Assembly: GCF_001592365.1 (NCBI RefSeq)
Contig: NZ_BCWU01000008.1
Location: 1-64,000 of the forward strand
Direction: 5' to 3'
From: Gordonia hydrophobica NBRC 16057
GTDB lineage: Bacteria; Actinomycetota; Actinomycetes; Mycobacteriales; Mycobacteriaceae
DNA: 64,000 nt
Shown: in pieces, positions 52,424 through 61,582 of the stretch
How positions within the stretch are numbered: the first letter of the stretch is position 1
How the letters are laid out: each line of letters starts with the position of its first letter
Notes under the pieces: model-generated
Seen by the model: only the letters and a program-made list of their open reading frames with translations
The model's database searches: none
What the model was told of the DNA's origin: nothing
Made by a program: the position numbers and the translations under genes

Positions 52424-54556
52424 TCAGCTCGGCGGTGTCGTTCCATTCGACGGCGTGGTTCCACGCGTCTTGATCGTGTCCGACGCGGCGTCGACGGGAG
52501 TGTGGTCGACGGGTGCGTGCTGCGGTTCCGGCGCATTCATCTGACGCAGCATCTGGTTGTAGCTCTCGAGTTCCGCGTCGTGGTCGCGGTCTTCCTTGCG
52601 GTCGAACCGCTTGGCGGCACGACTGTCTGAACGGTTCCACTGCACCAGCAGCGCCAGCATCACCACGACGAGCGGGAACTCGCCGGTCGCCCAGGCGATG
52701 CCGCCGCCGACTCGCTGATCGGCGGCCATGTCGTACGCCCACGGATGCTGCAGCGAGACGTACCACTTCTCGGCGATGATTCCGCTCGTCATCATCAGGG
52801 CGACGCCGAAGAAGGCGTGGAACGGCAGAGAGCCCATCACCACGCCCAGCTTCGCGACCGGACTGATGGTGCGCGGCGCCGGATCGATGCCGATCGTCAG
52901 CCAGTAGAACAGATACCCGCTCACCAGGAAGTGCAGGTTCATCAGCAGGTGCGCCGAATGGTTCTCGACGACGACGTCGAAGAGTCCGCCCAGGTACAGC
53001 ACGTAGAACGACCCGACGAACAGGATGACGACCAACACCGGGTGCGTCATGAATCGCGAGTACTTGCTGTGGATCCCCGTCAGGATCCACTCGCGCAGCC
53101 CCGGCGGATTACCGCGCCCGGCGGCGGGCAGTGCCCGCAGCGCCAACGTGACCGGACCGCCGAGCACCAGCAGGACCGGAACCAGCATCGACAGCATCAT
53201 GTGGCTCATCATGTGCGTGCTGAACATGGCAGGCGAGTAACGACCCATGCCGGATGAGGTGGCGAAGAGGAGTGCGGCGCAGCCGAGGAGCCAGGCGACG
53301 GTCCGCCCGACCGGCCACGCGTCACCGCGCTTGTGAAGGCGGTACACGCCGCGCAGATAGACCAGTGCGGCGATGATCGCGAGGCTGCCGAAGATGATGT
53401 CGAAGCGCCAGTCCAGCAGCAGGCTACGCGCCGACGGCGGTCCGTTGAGGTCGTACCCGATCTTCAGCTCCATGGGCGAGACGTTCGCCGTCGCCAGGAC
53501 CGGGGGCGGCGTGCGCGAGAGCCCGGCACCGAATCCGAAGGCCACCGCGAACACGACGAGTTCCACCGCGGCGAACCGCACGAACAGCGACTTCCGCGGA
53601 GTGTCCGTCGCCTCCAGTTCCCGGAGCGTGAAGGCGCGGTGCGCGCCGCCGATCAGTCCCGCCACCACGACGGTGACGAGTTTCCCGACGACGACGAGTC
53701 CGTAGGTGGTGGTGAACAAGTCGGCCAGCGGCATCCGCACCAGCGCGTTGAGGACGCCGCTGACGGCGACCACGATCACGCACCAGAACGCCACGCGCGA
53801 GTATCGGGAGAGCGCCAGGTTCCGCCATCGCCCGTCGCCGAACGCATAGGCGAGCACGACGAGCAGTCCACCCGCCCAGACCGCCGCGGCGACGATGTGC
53901 AGGATCAGACTGTTGGTCGCGATGTCGTGCGCGCCGCCGGCCGACGAGTGCCCGAGGAGCGCCGACGGCATCAGCGACAGAAATCCTAGGATCAACGCGG
54001 GGAAGGTCCACCCCCAGTGGAAGGCCAGCCGCGAGATCAGGCCTGCTCCGATAGCGAAGACCGCGGTCCACATCCAGTATTTGCCGTCGGCGACGATCTG
54101 ATAGGCCGTCCACAGCGTCTCCGGACTGTTCCAGAACTCCTTCAGCGGCGAACCGCTGACATTGGAGATCGACAGCGGAATCATCAGGAACGCGCACACC
54201 GCCCAGGTCGCGAACGACCACGTCGCCCACCGCATGGCGCGGTATCCGCCGACGTCGAGCTGTCCGTCACTCTGCGGCGGCACGAAGAAGGCGGCGAACA
54301 CGAGGCTGCCTAAGCCGGCGGCCGCACTCAACTGCCCCACGACCGTCGCGACCGGCAGCCCGTACGTGGTCAGCCAGCCGGCGTCGGGCACCCCAAGCAG
54401 TTGCAACGCGGTCGACGCCGACGCCGCGGTGACGACCACGGATGCGACCGAGCCGACGACGGCGATCAGCAGGATCAGTACTGCTCGGAACCGCGACGGA
54501 TCGGTGAGTCGATCACGTACGGGTTCCTTCACCGCCTCAGCGGACGTCACTGTCAT
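52424..54556 (-). CDS. CopD/CtaG fusion: copper import and cytochrome oxidase assembly
   Basis: Polytopic membrane protein of about 710 residues from MTVTSAEAVKEPV. The N-terminal half is a CopD-like copper domain (HSSAGGAHDIATNSLILHIVAAAVWAGGLLV). The C-terminal half is a caa3-type CtaG domain with histidine-rich MFSTHMMSHMMLSMLVPVLL and LMNLHFLVSGYLFYWLTIG. It probably moves copper to cytochrome oxidase. The start at 54556 agrees with the promoter at 54579. It is convergent with the PGPGW gene. Confidence 0.85.
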   Translation of the reverse strand: MTVTSAEAVKEPVRDRLTDPSRFRAVLILLIAVVGSVASVVVTAASASTALQLLGVPDAGWLTTYGLPVATVVGQLSAAAGLGSLVFAAFFVPPQSDGQLDVGGYRAMRWATWSFATWAVCAFLMIPLSISNVSGSPLKEFWNSPETLWTAYQIVADGKYWMWTAVFAIGAGLISRLAFHWGWTFPALILGFLSLMPSALLGHSSAGGAHDIATNSLILHIVAAAVWAGGLLVVLAYAFGDGRWRNLALSRYSRVAFWCVIVVAVSGVLNALVRMPLADLFTTTYGLVVVGKLVTVVVAGLIGGAHRAFTLRELEATDTPRKSLFVRFAAVELVVFAVAFGFGAGLSRTPPPVLATANVSPMELKIGYDLNGPPSARSLLLDWRFDIIFGSLAIIAALVYLRGVYRLHKRGDAWPVGRTVAWLLGCAALLFATSSGMGRYSPAMFSTHMMSHMMLSMLVPVLLVLGGPVTLALRALPAAGRGNPPGLREWILTGIHSKYSRFMTHPVLVVILFVGSFYVLYLGGLFDVVVENHSAHLLMNLHFLVSGYLFYWLTIGIDPAPRTISPVAKLGVVMGSLPFHAFFGVALMMTSGIIAEKWYVSLQHPWAYDMAADQRVGGGIAWATGEFPLVVVMLALLVQWNRSDSRAAKRFDRKEDRDHDAELESYNQMLRQMNAPEPQHAPVDHTPVDAASDTIKTRGTTPSNGTTPPS

Positions 54557-54578
54557 GGTGTCCACTGTAGGACGCGAT

Positions 54579-54608
54579 ATAGTAGGCCTTCGCCGCCCAC
54601 GATGTCGG
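54579..54608 (-). promoter_or_regulatory. Candidate promoter of the CopD/CtaG gene
   Basis: On the minus strand CCGACA, an 18-nt spacer and TACTAT fit a SigA promoter with a leader of about 15-20 nt. Predicted by eye. Confidence 0.4.
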
Positions 54609-54713
54609 GCGGCACGCCTCCGCTCCTCGGCGCGGGAATGCGCATCTGTTGAGCGCATGCCCACTGAACTGCGGAGACACCCTCTGTGCTGCCCGAACAT
54701 GCGGCACAGCCCC

Positions 54714-54786
54714 GCCTCCGTAGCTCAGGGGATAGAGCAGCGGCCTTCTAATCCGCCGGTCGTAGGTTCGAATCCTACCGGGGGCA
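54714..54786 (+). tRNA. tRNA-Arg (TCT)
   Basis: Acceptor GCCTCCG pairs with CGGGGGC (one G-U), the anticodon loop is CCTTCTAAT with anticodon TCT, and the T-loop is GGTTCGAATCC. The discriminator is A, and the encoded tail is CC only. Confidence 0.95.
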
Positions 54787-54910
54787 CCGCGAGCTCCGAG
54801 TTCACCGACAGAATTGCCCGTGAACAGGAGTTTCGACGTTTCTCGGGCACGTCGTCGGGCCCGGACCCGAGCGAGCGCCACACGGTCGTGAGAACCCTCA
54901 CGTTCTGACG

Positions 54911-56101
54911 CTAACCGCCGATCCGACGCCATTGGCGGGTAAAGGCGTCCGGTCCGGCGACGGCGGCGACGTGTCCCATCATCACCGAGTCGGGGAGCAC
55001 CCGCGTCGCCCGGATGATCGCTCCCATGACTGCGTTCGGTCGGGCGTTCACCGCACGACCGATCGCGGCGGACTCGGCGACCACCCGCCGCACACGGCGA
55101 GTCCGGATCTGTTGATAGTCGCCGAGCGCGTCCGTGAGCGACGCACGCCGGTTCAGCACTGCGGTGAGGATCGCGGCGTCCTCGATCGCCTGGCAGCCGC
55201 CCTGCCCCAGGTGCGGACGCATCGGGTGCACGGCGTCGCCGAGGCCGACGATGCGGCCCGACGACCAGCGCCGCGCGGTCGCGCGATCGTAGAGGTCGGT
55301 ACGACTCACCGCCTCGGGCGCGGTCGCCGCGAGCACCTCACCGATCGGCTCCGGCCAGCCCCGCGCCAGCGCCACGACTTCGGCGAGTTCGTCGGCGAAC
55401 ACCGCGCCCTCGGGTTCGCGGCGGGTGGCGAACCAGTACGTGTGACCGTTCGGCAACGGGACGATCCCGACCTCGACGGCCTCGCCGAAGACCTCGCCCG
55501 CGAGGTCGGCGCGCACCGCGGTGTCCGCGATGCCGCGCCACGCCGTGTAGCCGGTGTATCGACTCACCAGCCCGGCGTTGAACATGCGGATGAGGCGCGA
55601 TCCGACGCCGTCGGCGGCGATCAGCAGATCCGCCTCCACCGACGTGCCGTCGGAGAGGTCGACGACGACGCGGTCGCCGACGGTCCGCCCGGCGACTGCC
55701 GCCACGCCGTACCGGACCGCATCGAGCGGCAGCGCTGCGGACAGCACGTCCCGAAGATCGACGCGGCGGAGCACCGCGAGCGGTTCGCCCAGCGCCGCGG
55801 TGAGCGCCTGCGCGCCGGGGCGACGAAACCACGTGCCGTCGCGCCAGCGCATGGCTCCCCCGCTGATGCGCGCCGAGGCGTCGCGCACCGGATCGCCGAG
55901 ACCGAGCGTGTCGAGCGCGGCGAGCGCGTTGGGCCACAGGCTGATCCCGGCGCCCGACGTCGTGTCGGTGCGCCGTTCCACAACGCTGACCTCGTGACCG
56001 GTGCGCACCAGGCCGGCAGCGACGGTCAGCCCAGCGACGCCGGCTCCTGCGACGACCACCCGCACTCGATCACCCTGCCCACTCAACCCCTGCCCGATCA
56101 C
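54911..56101 (-). CDS. FAD-dependent aromatic-type monooxygenase
   Basis: PHBH-fold flavoprotein. VVVAGAGVAGLTVAAGLVRTG is the dinucleotide-binding motif, ADLLIAADGVGSRLIRMF holds the DG motif, and GLGDAVHPMRPHLGQGGCQA the GD motif. Up to 396 residues from the GTG at 56101. A GTG at 56065 directly before the Rossmann motif is a plausible shorter start. A tandem 14-bp repeat lies across the upstream start. It follows the thiolase by 16 bp. The substrate is unknown. Confidence 0.87.
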   Translation of the reverse strand: MIGQGLSGQGDRVRVVVAGAGVAGLTVAAGLVRTGHEVSVVERRTDTTSGAGISLWPNALAALDTLGLGDPVRDASARISGGAMRWRDGTWFRRPGAQALTAALGEPLAVLRRVDLRDVLSAALPLDAVRYGVAAVAGRTVGDRVVVDLSDGTSVEADLLIAADGVGSRLIRMFNAGLVSRYTGYTAWRGIADTAVRADLAGEVFGEAVEVGIVPLPNGHTYWFATRREPEGAVFADELAEVVALARGWPEPIGEVLAATAPEAVSRTDLYDRATARRWSSGRIVGLGDAVHPMRPHLGQGGCQAIEDAAILTAVLNRRASLTDALGDYQQIRTRRVRRVVAESAAIGRAVNARPNAVMGAIIRATRVLPDSVMMGHVAAVAGPDAFTRQWRRIGG

Positions 56102-56116
56102 CCCTGCCCGATTACC

Positions 56117-57253
56117 TCAGAGCAGTTCCAGAATCGTGGCGTTCGCCATCCCACCCGCCTCGCACATGGTCTGCAGACCGTACTGGATGCCGTTGTCCCG
56201 CATGTGGTGAACGAGTCGGGTCATCAGGATCGCACCGGAACCGCCGAGCGGATGGCCCACCGAGATCGCGCCACCGACCGGGTTGAGCACCTCATCGGGC
56301 ACCCCGATCTCGGCCTGCCACGCCATCGGCACCGGGGCGAACGCCTCGTTGACCTCGTAGGCGCCGATGTCGGAGGCCGCCAGCCCGGACCGCTCGAGCG
56401 CCTTCTTGGTGGCGGCGATCGGCCCGGTGAGCATGATGACCGGATCGTCGCCCGCCAGGGTGGCGGTGTGCACACGGGCCATCGGCGTCCAGCCGTTCGC
56501 GGCGGCGATCTCACTGCTGGTGATGAGGAGTGCGCCCGCGCCGTCGGAGATCTGCGACGCGTTGCCCGCGGTGATCACGCCCTCCGGATCGAACGGAGTC
56601 GTGAGGCCCCCGAGCTTCTCGACCGTGGTCCCGCGGCGCACGCCCTCGTCGGCGGCGAGCCCCTCGGAGATCGCGGCGATCTGCCCGTCGAAGACGCCCG
56701 CGTCCTGTGCTGCGGCGGTGCGCTCGTGCGAGCGCGCCGAGTAGGCGTCGAGCTGCGCACGCGACAGGTTCCAGCGCTTGGCCATCATCTCGGCGCCGAG
56801 CCCCTGGTTGAATCCGTCGACGCCGTAGCGGTCCAGCACCGAGGCCGGGTAGGGCGCGCCGTCGCCGCGGGCGGCGCCCATCGGCACCCGCGACATCGAT
56901 TCGACGCCGCCCGCGATCGCGATGTCGTACTGTCCGGCGATCACGCCCGCCGCGGCGAAATGCACCGACTGCTGGCTGGATCCACACCGCCGGTCGACGA
57001 CGGTTGCGGGCACCGACTCCGGCCAGCCCGCAGCGAGGACGCCGACGCGACCGATGCTGCCCGCCTGATCGCCGACCTGGCTGACGCATCCCCAGATCAC
57101 GTCGTCGACGGTCGCGGGATCAATGCCCACGCGGTCAGCGAGGGCGGTGAGCACGTGAGCGCTCAGGTCGCCGGGATGGATGTCGGCCAAGGCGCCGTTG
57201 CGTTTGCCGATGGGGGTGCGGACGGCGTCGACGATCACTGCATCTGTAGTCAT
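56117..57253 (-). CDS. Acetyl-CoA acyltransferase (thiolase)
   Basis: Beta-ketothiolase of 378 residues. The nucleophile cysteine is in VVDRRCGSSQQSVHFAAAGV near residue 90, the histidine in ISVGHPLGGSGAILMTRLVH, and the second cysteine in LQTMCEAGGMANATILELL at the end. Fatty-acid or sterol side-chain beta-oxidation is the likely role. The exact substrate cannot be read from sequence. It is divergent from the nitrate reductase gene, with a 100-bp gap. Confidence 0.92.
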   Translation of the reverse strand: MTTDAVIVDAVRTPIGKRNGALADIHPGDLSAHVLTALADRVGIDPATVDDVIWGCVSQVGDQAGSIGRVGVLAAGWPESVPATVVDRRCGSSQQSVHFAAAGVIAGQYDIAIAGGVESMSRVPMGAARGDGAPYPASVLDRYGVDGFNQGLGAEMMAKRWNLSRAQLDAYSARSHERTAAAQDAGVFDGQIAAISEGLAADEGVRRGTTVEKLGGLTTPFDPEGVITAGNASQISDGAGALLITSSEIAAANGWTPMARVHTATLAGDDPVIMLTGPIAATKKALERSGLAASDIGAYEVNEAFAPVPMAWQAEIGVPDEVLNPVGGAISVGHPLGGSGAILMTRLVHHMRDNGIQYGLQTMCEAGGMANATILELL

Positions 57254-57312
57254 TCCTCTGTTCTACCTAACAAGCGCTCGGTTGGGAACAGTGGGATGGA
57301 GTTGACATCGCT

Positions 57313-57339
57313 GTAACGCCGCGCTGCCCGATCGGAAAC
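57313..57339. promoter_or_regulatory. Possible GlnR half-sites before nitrate reductase
   Basis: GTAAC (57313-57317) and GAAAC (57335-57339) are spaced 22 bp start to start, two helical turns. They resemble separated halves of the GlnR consensus GTNAC-N6-GAAAC. Weak on its own, stronger in view of the perfect box before nirB. Confidence 0.3.
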
Positions 57340-57353
57340 ACGCCTGCGACACC

Positions 57354-60300
57354 GTGTCTGACATGACTTCCCCACCGCTGACCCTGCGTCCGGTCGGCGC
57401 CGCGCAGTCGGTCGACACCGTCTGCGGATACTGCGGTGTCGGATGCGGCCTCACGCTCACCGTCGACGACGGTGCGGTGACCGGTGCGCGGGGCACCGCC
57501 GCGCACCCCGCCAATCGCGGACGCCTGTGCACCAAGGGAGCGACGACCGCCGATCTGCTCAACGCGCCCGGCCGGCTCACCACCGCGCTGGTCCGCGGCC
57601 GCCGCGCCGACGCGCAGCGGCCCGCGGACGTCGACGACGCCATCGCCGAGACCGCTCGCAGGCTCACCGACATCCGCGATCGCCACGGTCCCGACGCGAT
57701 CGCCCTCTACGTGTCGGGGCAGATGTCGATGGAGGCGCAGTACCTGGCGAACAAACTCGCCAAAGGCTTCCTCGGAACCAACCAGATCGAGTCGAACTCG
57801 CGCCTGTGCATGGCGAGCGCAGGCACCGGCTACAAGCAGGCCCTCGGCGCCGACGGCCCGCCCGGCAGCTACGACGACCTCGACCAGGCCGACGCGTTCC
57901 TCGTGATCGGCGCCAACATGGCCGACTGCCATCCGATCCTGTACCTGCGGATGATGGATCGGGTCGCCGCGGGCGCCCGCCTGATCGTCGTCGACCCGCG
58001 GCGCACCGCGACCGCTCGCAAGGCGCACCTCCATCTTCCGGTGCGCCCCGGCACCGACCTGGCACTCCTCAACGGGTTGCTCCGGCTGATCGTCGACGCC
58101 GACGGCATCGACCGTGACTTCATCGACGCGCACACCCGCAGCTGGGACCAGCTCGTCGAACTCCTGGACGACTATCCGCCCGACCGCGTGGCCGCGGTGA
58201 CCGGTGTGGACGAGGACGACCTCCGCGCCGCCGCCGACATCATCCTCGGCGCGAACGCCTGGATGACCCTGTGGACCATGGGGCTGAACCAGTCGACGCA
58301 CGGCACCGCGAACACCACGGCCATCTGCAACCTGCACCTCGCGACGGGCACCATCTGCCGCCCCGGATGCGGCCCGTTCTCGCTCACCGGTCAGCCGAAT
58401 GCGATGGGCGGACGCGAGATGGGCTACATGGGACCCGGGCTTCCCGGACAGCGCACCGCGCTCGACCCCGCCCACCGCGCCGAAGTGGAGCAACGCTGGA
58501 ACGTGCCGGCCGGGACCATCCGCGACGACCCCGGCGGCGGCACCATCGACCTGTTTCAGCGGGTGGCCGACGGCCGGATCAAAGCCGTCTGGATCATCTG
58601 CACCAACCCGGTCGCGTCCGTCGCGAATCGGTCGACGGTGATCGCGGCGCTGGAACAGGCGGAGTTCGTCGTCGTGCAGGAGGCCTTCGACGGCGCCGAG
58701 ACGGCCGCCTACGCCGACGTCGTGCTGCCTGCGGCGCTGTGGACCGAGGCCGAGGGCACGATGGTGAACTCCGAACGCAGCGTCAGCCTCACCCGCCCCG
58801 CCGTCGCCGCACCCGGCCAAGCGCGTCCGGACTGGGAGCTGATCTCACAGATCGCCCGCGCGATGGGCTTCACGGACGGGTTCTCCCATCCCGACGCGGC
58901 CGCGGTGTTCGACGAGATCGTCGGCTTCCACAATCCGACCACCGGCTGGGACCTGCGCGGCATCGACTACGACCGCCTGCGGACCGGTCCGGTGCAGTGG
59001 CCCGCCGCACCGGACGGTCCGGCACGCAATCCCATCCGCTACCTCGGCGACGGGACGCTCCGCTTCCCCACCGCCGACGGGCGGGCGCGGTTCGTCAGCC
59101 GTCCGCACCTGCCGCCCGCCGAGGTGCCCGACGACGACTATCCGATGGCGCTGACCACCGGTCGAGTCGCGAATCAATGGCACACGATGACCAAGACCGG
59201 TCGCGTCGCCAAGCTGTGCCGACTCGACCCGGAATCGTTCGTCCAAGTGCATCCGGACGACGCTCAGCGGCTCGGCATCGACGCCGGCGCCCTGGTCGAG
59301 ATCCGGTCGCGCCGCGGAACCGCGCGCGTCAAGGCCCGGATCGACGATGCGGTCGCGGTCGGCGTCTGCTTCGTCCCGATGCACTGGGGCGACGCCGCAG
59401 GCGAACTCCTCGCGGTCAACGCCGTCACGAACGACGCCGTGGATCCGGATTCGCTGCAGCCAGAATTCAAAGCCTGCGCGGTCGCGCTCACCCCCGTCGC
59501 CGACCCCGCACCCGACTCGCAGGAGGCGCCCGTGACGGCGACCGCACTCCCCGCCGGCCTCACCACCGGACTGGCCGCCGCTCTCGGCGTCGCCGACGTC
59601 GAGCACGAGCTCTCCGACGTCGAGCGCGGCTATCTCGGCGGACTGCTGCGTGGACTGACCGCCAATCCGCCCGACGGCGCGATTCCGGTGCTGCCCGACC
59701 ACGCACCGCTGGCGCCGGTGACGCGGACGTGGGTCGACGGGGTGCTCGCCGGCTACTTCTCGCGAGTGCCGACGAGTTCGGTCGGCGCCGCGGTCGCGGT
59801 GGAGAGCGCCGCGCCTGCCCGCACGATCCGGGTGGTCTGGGCGTCGCAGACCGGTACGGCGGAAGGCTACGCCGGAGACTGCGCGCAGGCGCTCGAGGAC
59901 CAGGGCTTCACCGCCGTCACGATCGGCGCGGATCGCGTCGGGATCGACGATCTCACCGGCGACATCCTGTTCCTGGTCGCCACCACCGGCAACGGCGACG
60001 CCCCCGACGCCGCATTCGGACTGTGGGACCTGCTGTCCGGGCTCAGCGCCCAGGACGTGCCCGACGTCCGCTATGCGGTCCTCGGCTTCGGCGACTCCTC
60101 GTACGCCGACTTCTGCGGCTTCGCACGGAAACTCGACGCTCGCCTGGACACGCTCGGCGCCGCCCGCCTGGCACCGGCCGCCTACTGCGAGCCCGACTAC
60201 GCCGACACCGCGCAGACCTGGCTGGACACCGTCGTCACGGCCCTCGACACCGAGCCCGCGGTTCCGGAACCGGCTCCGACGTACTCGCGGAAGCACCCGT

Positions 60301-61412
60301 TTCCGACCCGCGTCGTCGAGAACGTCGTCCTCACCGACCCGACGGGCGGGCGCGACGTCCGACGCATCGCCTTCGACCTGCCCGACGGTGCGCTGAATTA
60401 CACGGCGGGCGACGCCCTCGGCGTGTGGCCGCGCAACAGCAGCGCCCTCGTCGAGGAATGGCTGCGCTGCACGCGGCTGGACGGCGCCGAGACGGTCACC
60501 GTCGACGACGACCCGATGCCGCTGCGCGCGGCGCTCACCGAGCACTTCGAGATCGCCCGCTGCACCCGCGATGTGATCGCGCTCGTCGCCGACCGGCACG
60601 ACGATCCCGAGCTCGCCGCACTGCTCGACGATCCGCGCGCGCTCACCGACTGGGCGTGGGGTCGACAGTCCGTCGATCTCCTCTCCACCCACCCCGTCGA
60701 GGCGAGCGCCGCTGAATGGCTGACCGTGCTGCGACGGCTCCAGCCCCGGTTGTACTCGATCTCGTCGAGCCCGGCCGCCCACCCGAACCGGGTGGAGGTG
60801 ACCGTCTCGGTGGTGCGCTTCGGCAGCCCGGACGCGCCGCGACAGGGCGTGTGCTCCGGCTTTCTCGCCGACCTCGACGCTGATCTCGCCGCCGATGCGG
60901 AGCCGGGCGCCCCGGTCTCGGTCTTCATCCAGCCCAACGCCGCGTTCGGTCCACCGGACGACGCCGAGGCGCCCGCGATCATGATCGGCCCGGGCACCGG
61001 CATCGCGCCGTTCCGCGGGTTCCTCCACCACCGCGCCGCGGCGGGAGCCACCGGCGACAACTGGCTGTTCTTCGGGGAACGGCACCGCGCCACCGACTTC
61101 CTGTACGCGGCCGAGCTCGACGCCTTCACCGAGTCCGGTGTCCTGTCGCGCCTGACGCTGGCGTTCTCCCGCGACCAGTCCGAGAAGGTCTACGTCCAGC
61201 ACCGGATGGCCGAGCACGCCGCGGAACTCTGGGCCTGGATCCGCCGCGGCGCGCACCTCTACGTGTGCGGAGACGCCTCCCGCATGGCTCGCGACGTGGA
61301 CGACGCGCTGCTCGCGATCGTCGCCGAGCACGGACGCATGGCACCCGCCGCCGCGGAACGGTTCCTCCGTGCGCTCGCGGCCGAAGGACGGTACGTCCGC
61401 GACGTCTACTGA
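57354..61412 (+). CDS. Assimilatory nitrate reductase fused to a diflavin (CysJ-like) reductase
   Basis: Single 1352-residue protein with two halves. Residues 1-720 are a molybdopterin oxidoreductase of the assimilatory NasC/NarB type: iron-sulfur cysteines at 24, 27, 31 and 59 (CGYCGVGC, GRLCTKG), and the molybdenum-cysteine segment SNSRLCMASAG near 152. From about 820 a flavodoxin domain (VVWASQTGTAEGYAGDC) starts, then an FAD/NADP domain with RLYSISSSPAAHPNR, MIGPGTGIAPFRGF and YVCGDASRMARDV. It probably reduces nitrate to nitrite directly with NADPH. It starts at a GTG, with an ATG at 57363 as an alternative. nirB follows 170 bp later. Confidence 0.93.
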   Translation: MSDMTSPPLTLRPVGAAQSVDTVCGYCGVGCGLTLTVDDGAVTGARGTAAHPANRGRLCTKGATTADLLNAPGRLTTALVRGRRADAQRPADVDDAIAETARRLTDIRDRHGPDAIALYVSGQMSMEAQYLANKLAKGFLGTNQIESNSRLCMASAGTGYKQALGADGPPGSYDDLDQADAFLVIGANMADCHPILYLRMMDRVAAGARLIVVDPRRTATARKAHLHLPVRPGTDLALLNGLLRLIVDADGIDRDFIDAHTRSWDQLVELLDDYPPDRVAAVTGVDEDDLRAAADIILGANAWMTLWTMGLNQSTHGTANTTAICNLHLATGTICRPGCGPFSLTGQPNAMGGREMGYMGPGLPGQRTALDPAHRAEVEQRWNVPAGTIRDDPGGGTIDLFQRVADGRIKAVWIICTNPVASVANRSTVIAALEQAEFVVVQEAFDGAETAAYADVVLPAALWTEAEGTMVNSERSVSLTRPAVAAPGQARPDWELISQIARAMGFTDGFSHPDAAAVFDEIVGFHNPTTGWDLRGIDYDRLRTGPVQWPAAPDGPARNPIRYLGDGTLRFPTADGRARFVSRPHLPPAEVPDDDYPMALTTGRVANQWHTMTKTGRVAKLCRLDPESFVQVHPDDAQRLGIDAGALVEIRSRRGTARVKARIDDAVAVGVCFVPMHWGDAAGELLAVNAVTNDAVDPDSLQPEFKACAVALTPVADPAPDSQEAPVTATALPAGLTTGLAAALGVADVEHELSDVERGYLGGLLRGLTANPPDGAIPVLPDHAPLAPVTRTWVDGVLAGYFSRVPTSSVGAAVAVESAAPARTIRVVWASQTGTAEGYAGDCAQALEDQGFTAVTIGADRVGIDDLTGDILFLVATTGNGDAPDAAFGLWDLLSGLSAQDVPDVRYAVLGFGDSSYADFCGFARKLDARLDTLGAARLAPAAYCEPDYADTAQTWLDTVVTALDTEPAVPEPAPTYSRKHPFPTRVVENVVLTDPTGGRDVRRIAFDLPDGALNYTAGDALGVWPRNSSALVEEWLRCTRLDGAETVTVDDDPMPLRAALTEHFEIARCTRDVIALVADRHDDPELAALLDDPRALTDWAWGRQSVDLLSTHPVEASAAEWLTVLRRLQPRLYSISSSPAAHPNRVEVTVSVVRFGSPDAPRQGVCSGFLADLDADLAADAEPGAPVSVFIQPNAAFGPPDDAEAPAIMIGPGTGIAPFRGFLHHRAAAGATGDNWLFFGERHRATDFLYAAELDAFTESGVLSRLTLAFSRDQSEKVYVQHRMAEHAAELWAWIRRGAHLYVCGDASRMARDVDDALLAIVAEHGRMAPAAAERFLRALAAEGRYVRDVY

Positions 61413-61457
61413 GCGCTCGCAGGCGCCGAAATCTCACCGAAACGTGGTGCGGAAGAC

Positions 61458-61473
61458 GTCACGTTCTGGAAAC
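61458..61473 (+). promoter_or_regulatory. GlnR box before nirB
   Basis: GTCAC-GTTCTG-GAAAC (61458-61473) matches the actinobacterial GlnR consensus GTNAC-N6-GAAAC exactly and lies 110 bp before the nirB ATG. A further GAAAC occurs at 61439-61443. GlnR activates nitrate and nitrite assimilation in Streptomyces and mycobacteria. Confidence 0.6.
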
Positions 61474-61582
61474 GCGCGACGCTGCGGACCGCAACACCGC
61501 GCTCGTAGCGTCGTCGACAAGCCCAGAGCTGGTGCGTCGAAAGCCCCTCGCCCCAGCATCATTCGAAGGGAGTCCCCCACCC

